64,000 bases of DNA from an uncultured Clostridia bacterium. GTDB lineage: Bacteria > Bacillota > Clostridia > Oscillospirales > Acutalibacteraceae. The notes below the pieces were generated by a model, which had not been told where the DNA came from, ran no database searches, and worked only from the letters and a program-made list of their open reading frames with translations. Below are positions 25,930 through 34,929 of this stretch, piece by piece. The DNA lies in assembly GCA_947625485.1 (NCBI GenBank), contig CANQOP010000005.1, positions 1-64,000 on the forward strand, written 5' to 3'. Numbering within the stretch: position 1 is the first letter of the stretch; every line of letters starts with the position of its first letter. Both the position numbers and the translations under genes were made by a program.

Positions 25930-28382
25930 TTGTTACCTCGTTTGCCGCGCGAGCGAAATTTAAGAAAAACAAGCGCAGCAATATACATAAAGAAAATTAT
26001 ACCACATATAATGCTGATTATAATTCCAATAGGGAAACCGTATGACGAGTATTTGAAAACAATATTGCTTTTTTTATCTGCCGGAACGATTACCGACATA
26101 AATCCGACGTTAGATTTAATTATTTCCGTCTCTTCTCCGTTTACATATGCTTTCCAGCCCTTATCGTACGGAACACTGAAAAACACGAAATTTTCTTTTC
26201 CTTTGTTGTCTATGACTGCCGAGAAGCCCTCTTTGTTGTAGCTGAAGTTTGTGCAGGAATTTTCACGAAGCTTAGTACAGTCGTCAATATACTCGTACTT
26301 TCCGTATTTATATTTCTTTGTTTTGCTGTCAAATTTTAGCGTGCCCTTTTTTTCGTCATTCTTTATAGCTTTGATGTCGGAGTCCGTGTAGCCTGTAATG
26401 CCGCTGTATTTCAGGGCGGTATCGGGCGAGAGCGTGAGAGATTTTAGTATAGCCTCGGAACGGTACTGTTTATCAATGTTTTCAAGTTCCTGCTCTGTAA
26501 TGAAGCTGTCGTACATAAAGCCCATAGGAATGAACTGCTTATTTTCAAAAACGCGGCAGCCGTTGACGGTTTTTAGGTATTTCCACTCGGGCATTTTCGT
26601 TTTTCCCTCGTCGTTCATAAACGGATAATTTTTGTCGTCGGCGAGCACGTCGAACAGGTATTTACAGCTTAAAAGTCCGCGCAGTCCGTAATGCTCGGTA
26701 TCAGGGCGTGAGGCGACGTCTCGCGTTATTCCGATTTTTTTATAAAATTGCATAATACTCGGCGTCACGACGCTGTGAAATGCGTTGATAGACGGTATCT
26801 GCCAGTACATAGCGAGGTTGTCGTTGCATTCATAAAAGTCAGAGCGGACGTTTTGAATATCGTCAAGCTCCAGATTGTCGGAGCAGTTTAATGCGTTGAT
26901 ACTTATAAATTCTTTGTCTGCTCTGTCAAGACAGTTGCCCGTCTGTACGATGTAGGTCGACGAAAGCAGGGAAATAATACATATCCCCGCTGTTACGGCG
27001 CAGGCAAGCTTAGTTTTACGGTTTTTATATCGTATGATAATCAGAGTAAACACAAAAATTCCCAATAGGGCAATTGCTACATAAATCCAGTAGCGCGCGA
27101 TGTACTCCATAACCCCTACATAGGTAGTCGGATTCTCGTCCTCGTCATATATTGTGTTCGGCATTATTCCGATTAAAAATGCTGTCGCCACGGTTATGCC
27201 CGTCGACCAGTTTACAGCGCGAAGCCAGTCTGTTTCGCTGTTCTCAAGCGCTCTCACGGTCGCGAGGGTAAACATTAAAATTAACATATAGAACCAGCGC
27301 GCATAGTAAATGCTCGAGTTGAGCATCTGAAAAACCGAGTTGAGCACGGGGACGAGCGCCATAACTATGAGCAGGAGAATAAGCTTTTTAAGCCAGTCGC
27401 GCTTTTTTAGCTGCATATATCCGATTACTCCCGTCATACTCAGAAGCGGAAGCCAGCCGCTGACGGACGCCCAGTTACACCCTGCGCTTGGTGTGAAGTT
27501 AGGTTGAGCGGCGAGCTCGGGAGGAAAGAAGAAAGACAGTATAATGTACCAATAACGCTGGGGCATATTGTATACAAGCGCGTCATATCCGTCAGGCAGT
27601 ACCGACAGGCGCGGATTTCCGCTTATGAAAAGCACGGTAGGAAGTATCAGAAAAGCGGTCGCAAGGAAACCGATAATTACCTCGAATGCAAGAAGAGAGA
27701 GCTTTTTGAGGTCAATTTTATAATTGTTCGTGAATACCAGAATAAACCAGTAAATGACAACAAAAACAGCCATACCCGCGAAAAAGTAGTAATTTATTAT
27801 ACACGCCGCAAAAACCGCGGGCGCGAGAACACCGCGTCGGTTTTCGTACATAAACTCATCCACAGCGAGCAGCAGAAGCGGGAAAACTATCATTGGTTCG
27901 TGAAAGTGGAAGAAAAATATGTTGTATATCGAAAATCCCGAAAATGCGTATAGAAGTCCTCCGACAGCCGCGAAAGCAGGACTATTTACATAACGCTTGA
28001 GGTAGAGGTAAGCCGTGAGACCTGCGCACGCGAACTTTAGCATAAACAGAGGACCCATAAGATACGGTACTGCCGCGCTTGGAAACAAAAGCGTTATCCA
28101 GAAAAACGGACTTCCGGTAAGGTAGAACGAATATGAACTGAAAAGCGAGGAGCCGAGGTCGGTAAGGCTCGTCCAGCCTGTATTTCCGCGCAGAATTTCG
28201 TCGTGTACAAGCTGATAGAACGGAATTTCCTGAGCGTTGAAGTCGCCGTAGTACATAAAAATACCGTCGTTTTCTACCATAACGGGTACAAATATTGCGG
28301 CAGACAGCAACAGTCCCAGTAAAAATGTCATAAGTCCGCAGTGGCGCAGACCGTAGTCGCGCAATGCGCGAAGTCTATCCAT
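25926..28382 (-). CDS. YfhO family membrane protein
   Basis: Large multi-TM protein; C-terminal FFSVPYDKGWKAYVNGEETEIIKSNVGFMSVIVPA; start MDRLRALRDYG at 28382 with SD aaggag. Confidence 0.88.
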   Translation of the reverse strand: MDRLRALRDYGLRHCGLMTFLLGLLLSAAIFVPVMVENDGIFMYYGDFNAQEIPFYQLVHDEILRGNTGWTSLTDLGSSLFSSYSFYLTGSPFFWITLLFPSAAVPYLMGPLFMLKFACAGLTAYLYLKRYVNSPAFAAVGGLLYAFSGFSIYNIFFFHFHEPMIVFPLLLLAVDEFMYENRRGVLAPAVFAACIINYYFFAGMAVFVVIYWFILVFTNNYKIDLKKLSLLAFEVIIGFLATAFLILPTVLFISGNPRLSVLPDGYDALVYNMPQRYWYIILSFFFPPELAAQPNFTPSAGCNWASVSGWLPLLSMTGVIGYMQLKKRDWLKKLILLLIVMALVPVLNSVFQMLNSSIYYARWFYMLILMFTLATVRALENSETDWLRAVNWSTGITVATAFLIGIMPNTIYDEDENPTTYVGVMEYIARYWIYVAIALLGIFVFTLIIIRYKNRKTKLACAVTAGICIISLLSSTYIVQTGNCLDRADKEFISINALNCSDNLELDDIQNVRSDFYECNDNLAMYWQIPSINAFHSVVTPSIMQFYKKIGITRDVASRPDTEHYGLRGLLSCKYLFDVLADDKNYPFMNDEGKTKMPEWKYLKTVNGCRVFENKQFIPMGFMYDSFITEQELENIDKQYRSEAILKSLTLSPDTALKYSGITGYTDSDIKAIKNDEKKGTLKFDSKTKKYKYGKYEYIDDCTKLRENSCTNFSYNKEGFSAVIDNKGKENFVFFSVPYDKGWKAYVNGEETEIIKSNVGFMSVIVPADKKSNIVFKYSSYGFPIGIIISIICGIIFFMYIAALVFLKFRSRGKRGNK

Positions 28383-28529
28383 ATGATTCTCCTTAATCGT
28401 TATATAATTTGCAAATGTTATTTCCGATAATTGAAAAAACTTATTTACAACCGCGATAAAATGTTTATAATAAGTATAGCACAACTCGCAGTTAATTTAA
28501 ACATAAATATGGAAATAATGGTGATAGAA

Positions 28530-29120
28530 ATGAATAATTCGCATTTTTTCGCAATGCTATCGAGGATGAAATACATAACTCGCTGGGGATTGATGAACAA
28601 TACTAAGAATGAGAATATCAGCGAGCATAGCTTGCAGGTGGCTATGTTCGCTCATTTTTTGGTGCTTATGCACAACCGAAACACGGGCGAAAATCTTAAC
28701 GCTGAAAGAGCGGCGCTTTTAGGTATGTACCACGACGCGACAGAGATTATAACGGGAGATATGCCGACTCCCGTAAAGTACTATAATCCCGAAATTGTAA
28801 AATCCTATAAGCAGGTGGAGCAGATAGCGGGCGAAAGACTCGCGTCGCTATTGCCCGAAGAATTTTATGAGGATTTTAAAAACATAATTCTTATGCAGAA
28901 TAATGATGATAAGCCTCTGCTGATTTTCGTGAAAGCGGCAGACAAGCTGTCCGCGCTTGTAAAGTGTATAGAAGAGATACGAATGGGCAATGATGAGTTT
29001 AAACAGGCTAAAAAGCAGACGGAAGAGTCCCTGAAAAAGATGAATATACCCGAGGCGGATTGCTTTATGGAGAAATATATCCCCTCGTTCTCGCTTACTC
29101 TGGACGAGCAGAATAGCTGA
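28530..29120 (+). CDS. HD-domain 5'-deoxynucleotidase (YfbR-like)
   Basis: FFAMLSRMKYITRWGLMNNTKNENISEHSLQVAMFAH...GMYHDATEIITGDMPTPVKY. Confidence 0.9.
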   Translation: MNNSHFFAMLSRMKYITRWGLMNNTKNENISEHSLQVAMFAHFLVLMHNRNTGENLNAERAALLGMYHDATEIITGDMPTPVKYYNPEIVKSYKQVEQIAGERLASLLPEEFYEDFKNIILMQNNDDKPLLIFVKAADKLSALVKCIEEIRMGNDEFKQAKKQTEESLKKMNIPEADCFMEKYIPSFSLTLDEQNS

Positions 29121-29222
29121 TTTTCCATATTTTTAATGGTTACAAATAAGTTATATTTCTTTTAAAGAATAATATATAATTGATATATGGTAGAATAATT
29201 TTAATTAATGTCGAATAGTATG

Positions 29223-29236
29223 TTTTGACGTCAAAA
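29223..29236. promoter_or_regulatory. perfect palindrome upstream of the LCP gene
   Basis: TTTTGACGTCAAAA, 26 nt upstream of ATG 29262. Confidence 0.4.
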
Positions 29237-29261
29237 TATGTTTATGATAAGGAGAGAGATT

Positions 29262-30371
29262 ATGGCAGGCTCCAGACAGCGTCCTAATAATTCTTCAGAT
29301 TATGTTGATATAAGCTCCAAAACACAAGTGGTTAAGCTCTACAAGAAAAAGGGCAGAGCGGTGCGTGTTATTTCGATTGTGCTAGCTGTGATTTTTATGA
29401 TTTCCGGCGGCGGTCTTATTTATTACTATAACGCTCTGAATGTGATTAACTACGTGCCTATGGAGGATTCCGCCACAGCTCCTACCAAGGAAACCGTAGC
29501 GGGTGAAGATAAGCCCGACGATTTTAATACAGCTGTAAACGACAGCGATCTTCTTTCAAACTCAAAGGTGCTTAATGTTATGCTCTTCGGTGAGGATAAT
29601 CACGGCAAGGGTGAGACGGGACGTTCAGACTCGATGATTATGGCGTCTATCGACAACAATTCCAAGAAAATAAAACTTACATCTTTCCAGCGCGATACCT
29701 ATGTATGGATTCCGGGCTACGGCTACACGAAGCTGACTCACGCTTATTCCTACGGCGGCGCATCTCTGACAATAAAAACAATTGAGGCGAATTTCGGCGT
29801 TAAGGTTGACAGATATGCGGTCGTTGACTTTACGAGCTTTAAGAATATTATCGACGTTCTCGGCGGTATCGAGATGGATTTAAGAGAAGATGAGGTTGCT
29901 TACATTAACTGGCAGATGTATATAAACCACCAGACAGCCGAACGTCATCTGCTCGAGGAGAAGGACGGCAAAATAAACCTTACGGGACAGCAGGCTCTTT
30001 GGTACGCGCGTGACCGAGGTTACGACGGTATACAGGCGGGCGACGACTGGGACAGAACGGACCGCCAGAGAAAGCTTCTCCAGACGCTCTTTAACAGTAT
30101 GCGCAGCGCGTCTCTTACGGAGCTTATCGGAATCGTGTCCGAGGTCGGTCCACTCGTTACTACTAACTTAAAGAAGGACGAAATAACAAATCTTGTCGCT
30201 CATTCTATGACATATATGAAGTATAAGGTAAAGCAGTACAACGTTCCGCAGGAAGGACTTTGGACGTACTACAGAGACAGCAACCTTATAGACTATATAC
30301 AGATTACCGATATGGATAAATCCCGCGCGCAGTTCGCAAAGTTTGTTTTCGGCAATCTTCTGACGGCATAA
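29262..30371 (+). CDS. LytR-CpsA-Psr (LCP) family glycopolymer transferase
   Basis: NVMLFGEDNHGKGETGRSDSMIMASIDNNSKKIKLTSFQRDTYVWIPGYG. Confidence 0.92.
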   Translation: MAGSRQRPNNSSDYVDISSKTQVVKLYKKKGRAVRVISIVLAVIFMISGGGLIYYYNALNVINYVPMEDSATAPTKETVAGEDKPDDFNTAVNDSDLLSNSKVLNVMLFGEDNHGKGETGRSDSMIMASIDNNSKKIKLTSFQRDTYVWIPGYGYTKLTHAYSYGGASLTIKTIEANFGVKVDRYAVVDFTSFKNIIDVLGGIEMDLREDEVAYINWQMYINHQTAERHLLEEKDGKINLTGQQALWYARDRGYDGIQAGDDWDRTDRQRKLLQTLFNSMRSASLTELIGIVSEVGPLVTTNLKKDEITNLVAHSMTYMKYKVKQYNVPQEGLWTYYRDSNLIDYIQITDMDKSRAQFAKFVFGNLLTA

Positions 30372-30386
30372 TTTAAATGACTGATT

Positions 30387-30413
30387 AATCGGGCAGATAT
30401 TCTCTGCCCGATT
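30387..30413 (+). terminator. intrinsic terminator
   Basis: aatcgggcaga-tattc-tctgcccgatttt. Confidence 0.85.
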
Positions 30414-30469
30414 TTCTAATGTTTATATTGATTAGCTTATTTGCGTGAAATCCTGCCACACATAAGCAA

Positions 30470-30494
30470 AAGCGCCCGACAGAGCGCCTTTTTA
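30470..30494 (-). terminator. intrinsic terminator of the GH13 gene
   Basis: minus strand: aaaggcgctc-tgtc-gggcgctttt. Confidence 0.7.
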
Positions 30495-30500
30495 AACTGT

Positions 30501-32129
30501 TTAATCTATTCTTTCAAATCTTTTCATTCTTTTTCCGCCGCGTTCAATAATTTTCTCGAAGTTGCTTTTTGCTCTTACCCACAGTCCGCGTTCGCCGTAC
30601 AGAGCGCGGTAAACAACCATTTCCTCGAGAGTTTCGCTGTCGCGCGCTATGCCGATAACCTCGTACTCGTTACCCTTGAAGTGGCGGTATTTACCGGGAG
30701 CGGCTATATCGGGAGTAAGCTCTTCAATATCGTTTTTAACGTCAGTTTTAACAGGTGTTTTGACCTGCCCGCTGTCCTGAAGGTCAAGCTCAAAACCGCC
30801 GTCGTTTTGAACGAGAATCCTGGAGCTGAACGGCTTCATCGGAATGCTTACATAGCCGTTTGCGTCGAATCTATCCTGCGTTAGAGCGTCGGTGAGAACA
30901 CCGCTGTCAACGTTAAAGTCAACGGAAGAGTCGCAACCTGAAAGATTTAAGGCGACGTAAACATTTTCACCGCCCCACGCTCTGCGGTAAACGAGCTGTT
31001 CGTTTTTTATATTGATGTTGCAGAAGTCGCCGTATCTCAGGGCAGGGAGAGCGCTTCGGATTTTGCCGAGCTTGCAGATGTGGTCGTATAAATTGTAGTT
31101 TGCATTGGGAATATTATTAATATCGAGGCACGGCCTTAATTCGTAGTCGCTGTGACTTGTGCGCTTTCCTTCAATACCCCATTCACTGCCGTAGTATATA
31201 CAGGGAACGCCAGGCATTGTGTAGAGAATTGTGTGAATATTGTTCAGGTGTTCACGCTCGCGGACCATACTCGCAATACGATTTACATCGTGATTGTCTA
31301 CGAAGTTAAATGTATAAATGTTGCGGTAAATTCCGCCGTCTCCAAACTGTCTGTTTAACGAGTGTGCTATTTCAAAGTAGTTGTGGTCGTTATGACTGCT
31401 GTAGATTCCCTTATAGCATTCGTAGTTCGTCACGGAGTGAAGGGTTTCGTCGTTTGCCCAGCGGTTGTAGTCTCCGTGAGTAATCTCTCCGTAAAGCCAA
31501 AAATCGGACTTCATAGAGAGACATGTGCTCCTTAATTTCTTAAAGAATTCAATATTAATACAGTCGGCGGCGTCAAGGCGCAGACCGTCTATATCAAATT
31601 CCTCTATCCAGAATTTCGCCGCGTTTATGAGGTGGTCGGTCACCTGCTTGTTGTCCAGGTTAAGTTTTACGAGGTCTATGTGACCTGCCCAGCCCTCGTA
31701 GCAAAATCCGTCATTGTAGTGGTTGTTTCCAAAAAAGTTAAGGTTCATAAACCACGAGCAATACTGTGAATTTTCGCGGTTCTTTTGAACATCTTTAAAC
31801 GCAAAAAAATCCCTGCCGACGTGGTTAAAAACTCCGTCGAGAATTATTCGTATGCCGTTTTCGTGAAGGGCTTTACAAATTTTCTTAAAAGAATTGTTGT
31901 CGCCGAGACGGCTGTCAATTTTGCAGTAGTCGATTGTATCGTAGCCGTGGCGCGTGCTTTCAAAAACGGGATTGAACACAACCGCGTTTATTCCGAGCTT
32001 TTTGAAGTTGTCTATCCAGTCGTAAATTTTGTCAAGCCTGTATTCTGGCTTGAAATCGTTCTCCCTCGGCGCTCCCGCAAATCCGAGAGGGTAGATGTTA
32101 TACATTATCGAATCCTTAACCCAGTTCAT
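30501..32129 (-). CDS. GH13 alpha-amylase family enzyme with C-terminal DUF1653 domain
   Basis: VDNHDVNRIAS, GLRLDAADCIN, cytoplasmic; C-terminus GKYRHFKGNEYEVIGIARDSETLEEMVVYRALYGERGLWVR = DUF1653. Confidence 0.9.
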   Translation of the reverse strand: MNWVKDSIMYNIYPLGFAGAPRENDFKPEYRLDKIYDWIDNFKKLGINAVVFNPVFESTRHGYDTIDYCKIDSRLGDNNSFKKICKALHENGIRIILDGVFNHVGRDFFAFKDVQKNRENSQYCSWFMNLNFFGNNHYNDGFCYEGWAGHIDLVKLNLDNKQVTDHLINAAKFWIEEFDIDGLRLDAADCINIEFFKKLRSTCLSMKSDFWLYGEITHGDYNRWANDETLHSVTNYECYKGIYSSHNDHNYFEIAHSLNRQFGDGGIYRNIYTFNFVDNHDVNRIASMVREREHLNNIHTILYTMPGVPCIYYGSEWGIEGKRTSHSDYELRPCLDINNIPNANYNLYDHICKLGKIRSALPALRYGDFCNINIKNEQLVYRRAWGGENVYVALNLSGCDSSVDFNVDSGVLTDALTQDRFDANGYVSIPMKPFSSRILVQNDGGFELDLQDSGQVKTPVKTDVKNDIEELTPDIAAPGKYRHFKGNEYEVIGIARDSETLEEMVVYRALYGERGLWVRAKSNFEKIIERGGKRMKRFERID

Positions 32130-32274
32130 AGTACCTCCAAAAAATCAAACTTTGGGTAATATTTTATCATAAATTAAATAAATATTCAACCGGACTTGTT
32201 TAATTTGACAAATTGTGTTATACTCAAACCAAAGAAAGTATACATTGGATTATAATTCTTTAGGAGAAATATAA

Positions 32275-32745
32275 ATGCTTAAAGTTCAAAACAAAACTAC
32301 GAAACGTATCCGCGTAGCTCAAATAGTTTTCTTCCTTATACAGATATACCTCACGTCAACGCCTTTTATATGGGGAGGAGCGATTATACCTGAATATAAA
32401 CAAAGCACCTTTACCGTGCTTGATATGATTTCTTTTATCGGCTCAACAAATAACAATGCTCAAGCGGAAAACGCGCTTAATATGCTCGGAGCTATATTTA
32501 TCCTGTTTGTCGCAATACCGGTTATTGCGCTGGGATTTCAGCTTTTTGACCGCAGCTATAATCTGAAAAATATTGTCGGGCTGATATGTTCATTTGCGGG
32601 AATTATGCTCATCGTTTTCTTTATAGGCGGAGCTAATATCTGTATCGGAGCGATATTTGCACTGCTCCTTTATCTGGTAACGTTCTTTATGTCCGTAATG
32701 GGAATTTTTGCGAGATTTTTAAATCAAAAAAATACGGCTGAATGA
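32275..32745 (+). CDS. four-TM hypothetical membrane protein
   Basis: 156 aa; hydrophobic segments; SD aggagaa. Confidence 0.65.
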   Translation: MLKVQNKTTKRIRVAQIVFFLIQIYLTSTPFIWGGAIIPEYKQSTFTVLDMISFIGSTNNNAQAENALNMLGAIFILFVAIPVIALGFQLFDRSYNLKNIVGLICSFAGIMLIVFFIGGANICIGAIFALLLYLVTFFMSVMGIFARFLNQKNTAE

Positions 32746-32784
32746 TTATAAGCGGAGGGTGCGGTTGCGCTTTCCGCTGTTTTG

Positions 32785-32812
32785 TTTTACAGTAAACCGA
32801 GTTACTGTAAAA
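32785..32812. terminator. inverted repeat (hairpin)
   Basis: ttttacagtaa-accgag-ttactgtaaaa. Confidence 0.5.
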
Positions 32813-32966
32813 TTAAACGATAAATTTTTTTTCTAATATTCTTCGAGCAGTTACGCGCTTTCCTTTTTTGTAAATATTTAGCTGTTTTAAATTTGCAATT
32901 AATTTTAGAAACGCAGTAAATACTTAGAAAAAAAGTACAATTGTCAGGATATAAATTTTTGTTTTG

Positions 32967-32987
32967 TGCAATCTAATATTAGTTGCA
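32967..32987. promoter_or_regulatory. near-palindromic operator candidate
   Basis: TGCAATCTAATATTAGTTGCA (CTAATATTAG core) upstream of the RHH gene. Confidence 0.4.
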
Positions 32988-33060
32988 AATTTACTTGTAT
33001 ATTATTATTTTTTTATCCTTTACAATAAAGATAAAATCAAGTACAATGGAGGTGCATAAT

Positions 33061-33219
33061 ATGTTTACTGTTAAGAAACCCGAATCGTCCAATAAGACTA
33101 TTCGTATGCCCAATGAATTGATTGAAGAGCTTGAGAGAATTGCCACCGAAAAGGATATTTCATTTAACCAGCTTGTAATCCAGTGCTGCAATTATGCACT
33201 GGAGAATTTGGATAAGTAG
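33061..33219 (+). CDS. ribbon-helix-helix (Arc/CopG-like) DNA-binding protein
   Basis: MFTVKKPESSNKTIRMPNELIEELERIATEKDISFNQLVIQCCNYALENLDK; SD ggaggtg. Confidence 0.8.
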   Translation: MFTVKKPESSNKTIRMPNELIEELERIATEKDISFNQLVIQCCNYALENLDK

Positions 33220-33341
33220 CAGGTTGTCATAAGCGATTAACTGCTTTTCGGTCTGCTGGTCAGACCTTTTTGTGTATTTATGAAGTTTTTGAATTTACGG
33301 TACTGAAATTCTCTGTGTACTCCGATTTGTGCACAGCTTAC

Positions 33342-33380
33342 AGAGGTTGCCTCAAAACATTACGTTTTGAGGCAACCTCT
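33342..33380. terminator. strong bidirectional terminator
   Basis: agaggttgcctcaaaac-attac-gttttgaggcaacctct, perfect 17-bp stem followed by ttttta. Confidence 0.9.
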
Positions 33381-33402
33381 TTTTATACCTAAACCCGATT
33401 CC

Positions 33403-34392
33403 CTACATAATCGTAGAAATAAAATGACCCCTTATACCGCGCACTTTAATACTTTCATTTTCGCCGTGTACTGTTCCGTTCAGCTCGCCGAAGATGAAGC
33501 TTAGCTTTTCGCACCTGCAATTCATTTTGCTGTATGGAGTAAAGGTAAAGCTTACGCTTCCGTCTATTGATTCAAAAAGCCAAAAATTATTTGGGCTTTT
33601 TCCGCTTTCACTTACTTTGAGCCGTCCGATTTTTATAAGCTTATTGTCTATAAAACAGCAATTTTCGCTGCCTTTGATGTTATTTCCGACCCTGGAGGCG
33701 AGGTTTACGGAAAACCGCTTACCGTCCGTTTCGCCCACGCCCGAGAGCTGTTGAAACTTCTGACGCCTCGGAAAAACATAGCGGCTCCAGTCAAAGTATA
33801 CGAAACTGTTGTCCTCTGTGAGGCTGTAGTCTGTCCCGCCGAGACGCACAACACCCTCAGCGAAAAACTTCGGAACGAAACGCTTGAGATAAAAACACTT
33901 GGGAGCGCCGTCAAACGGTGCAATAGTATTCATACTTTCTCCGCCGAGCTTTCTTACGCGCACTTTGACAAAAAGATTTTTGAAGTCGCCGAAATCAATA
34001 AAGTCGCATTTTATATAACGCCCGTCAACTGTGTTAGTGAGGGTAAGGGCTATTTTTTTGTCGGTATATGAGAACTCGCCGAGACTTCCCGACTCAGGCA
34101 GCCTTTTGGGTTCAAGCATAAACTTTCGGTTTATGTTGTCGCAGACCGTTCTTTCGGTCTTAAAGTCTGTGTGCACAATTCGGATATAAAGCTCCGAGCC
34201 GACCGCCTCGACCGAGATATAAATACCCATATCACTGTTTGATATATAGTAGCAGTCCCGCTCGACGAGCTTGCTCGGGTTCGGATAGGCTTCTTTATTA
34301 TATTGAAAGAGCGGAGACCTCGACCAGCCGCCGAAAGTGACCTCGCCGTTTTCGTTAAAAATTTTTTTTACTGTATCTATTGTTTTCTGCAC
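33403..34392 (-). CDS. DUF2804 family protein
   Basis: FVYFDWSRYVFPRRQKFQQLSGVGETDGKRFSVNLASRVGN; likely GTG start at 34392 with SD aggagg. Confidence 0.65.
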   Translation of the reverse strand: MQKTIDTVKKIFNENGEVTFGGWSRSPLFQYNKEAYPNPSKLVERDCYYISNSDMGIYISVEAVGSELYIRIVHTDFKTERTVCDNINRKFMLEPKRLPESGSLGEFSYTDKKIALTLTNTVDGRYIKCDFIDFGDFKNLFVKVRVRKLGGESMNTIAPFDGAPKCFYLKRFVPKFFAEGVVRLGGTDYSLTEDNSFVYFDWSRYVFPRRQKFQQLSGVGETDGKRFSVNLASRVGNNIKGSENCCFIDNKLIKIGRLKVSESGKSPNNFWLFESIDGSVSFTFTPYSKMNCRCEKLSFIFGELNGTVHGENESIKVRGIRGHFISTIM

Positions 34393-34526
34393 ACATACCC
34401 TCCTTTTCTGTTTTAGTATTTCCAATTATACACAACATTATAATGCTTTTCAAGAATTATAACAAAACTGTAAAATAGTAATATAACGTTACTTTTTTTC
34501 ATAAATTTCAGCGTAAAGGTGATGTT

Positions 34527-34877
34527 ATGAAATGCTATAAAATATTGATTGCAGCCGTGCTCTGCGTTTCTGTGATGACGTCGTGTACACAAACTGTGAG
34601 CAACACGTCCGACGAAATACGTATGAATAAATGGAGCGCGAAGCTTAAAAGCGGCTCTAGCGTGAGCTTTAAAATAAGCGATGACTTCGGAAAGTTTCAG
34701 ATTAAATCAAAGGACAAGGACGCGTGCGTTAAGCTGAGCGGTCTGTGCGTCATTGATAGTGACAGTATTGTTATTATTGACAGTAAGGATAAACAGAGCT
34801 ATGAATTTAGTTATAAGCTTCATAATAATAAACTAAAACTCGGGTATAACGGCGGCGAAATCTCTCTTAAAAGGTAA
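34527..34877 (+). CDS. small lipoprotein of unknown function
   Basis: MKCYKILIAAVLCVSVMTSCTQ lipobox-like signal. Confidence 0.6.
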   Translation: MKCYKILIAAVLCVSVMTSCTQTVSNTSDEIRMNKWSAKLKSGSSVSFKISDDFGKFQIKSKDKDACVKLSGLCVIDSDSIVIIDSKDKQSYEFSYKLHNNKLKLGYNGGEISLKR

Positions 34878-34929
34878 AGATGCAATTGACATAATTTTGT
34901 AAAAGTATTAAAATATTTTCGGTGATAAA

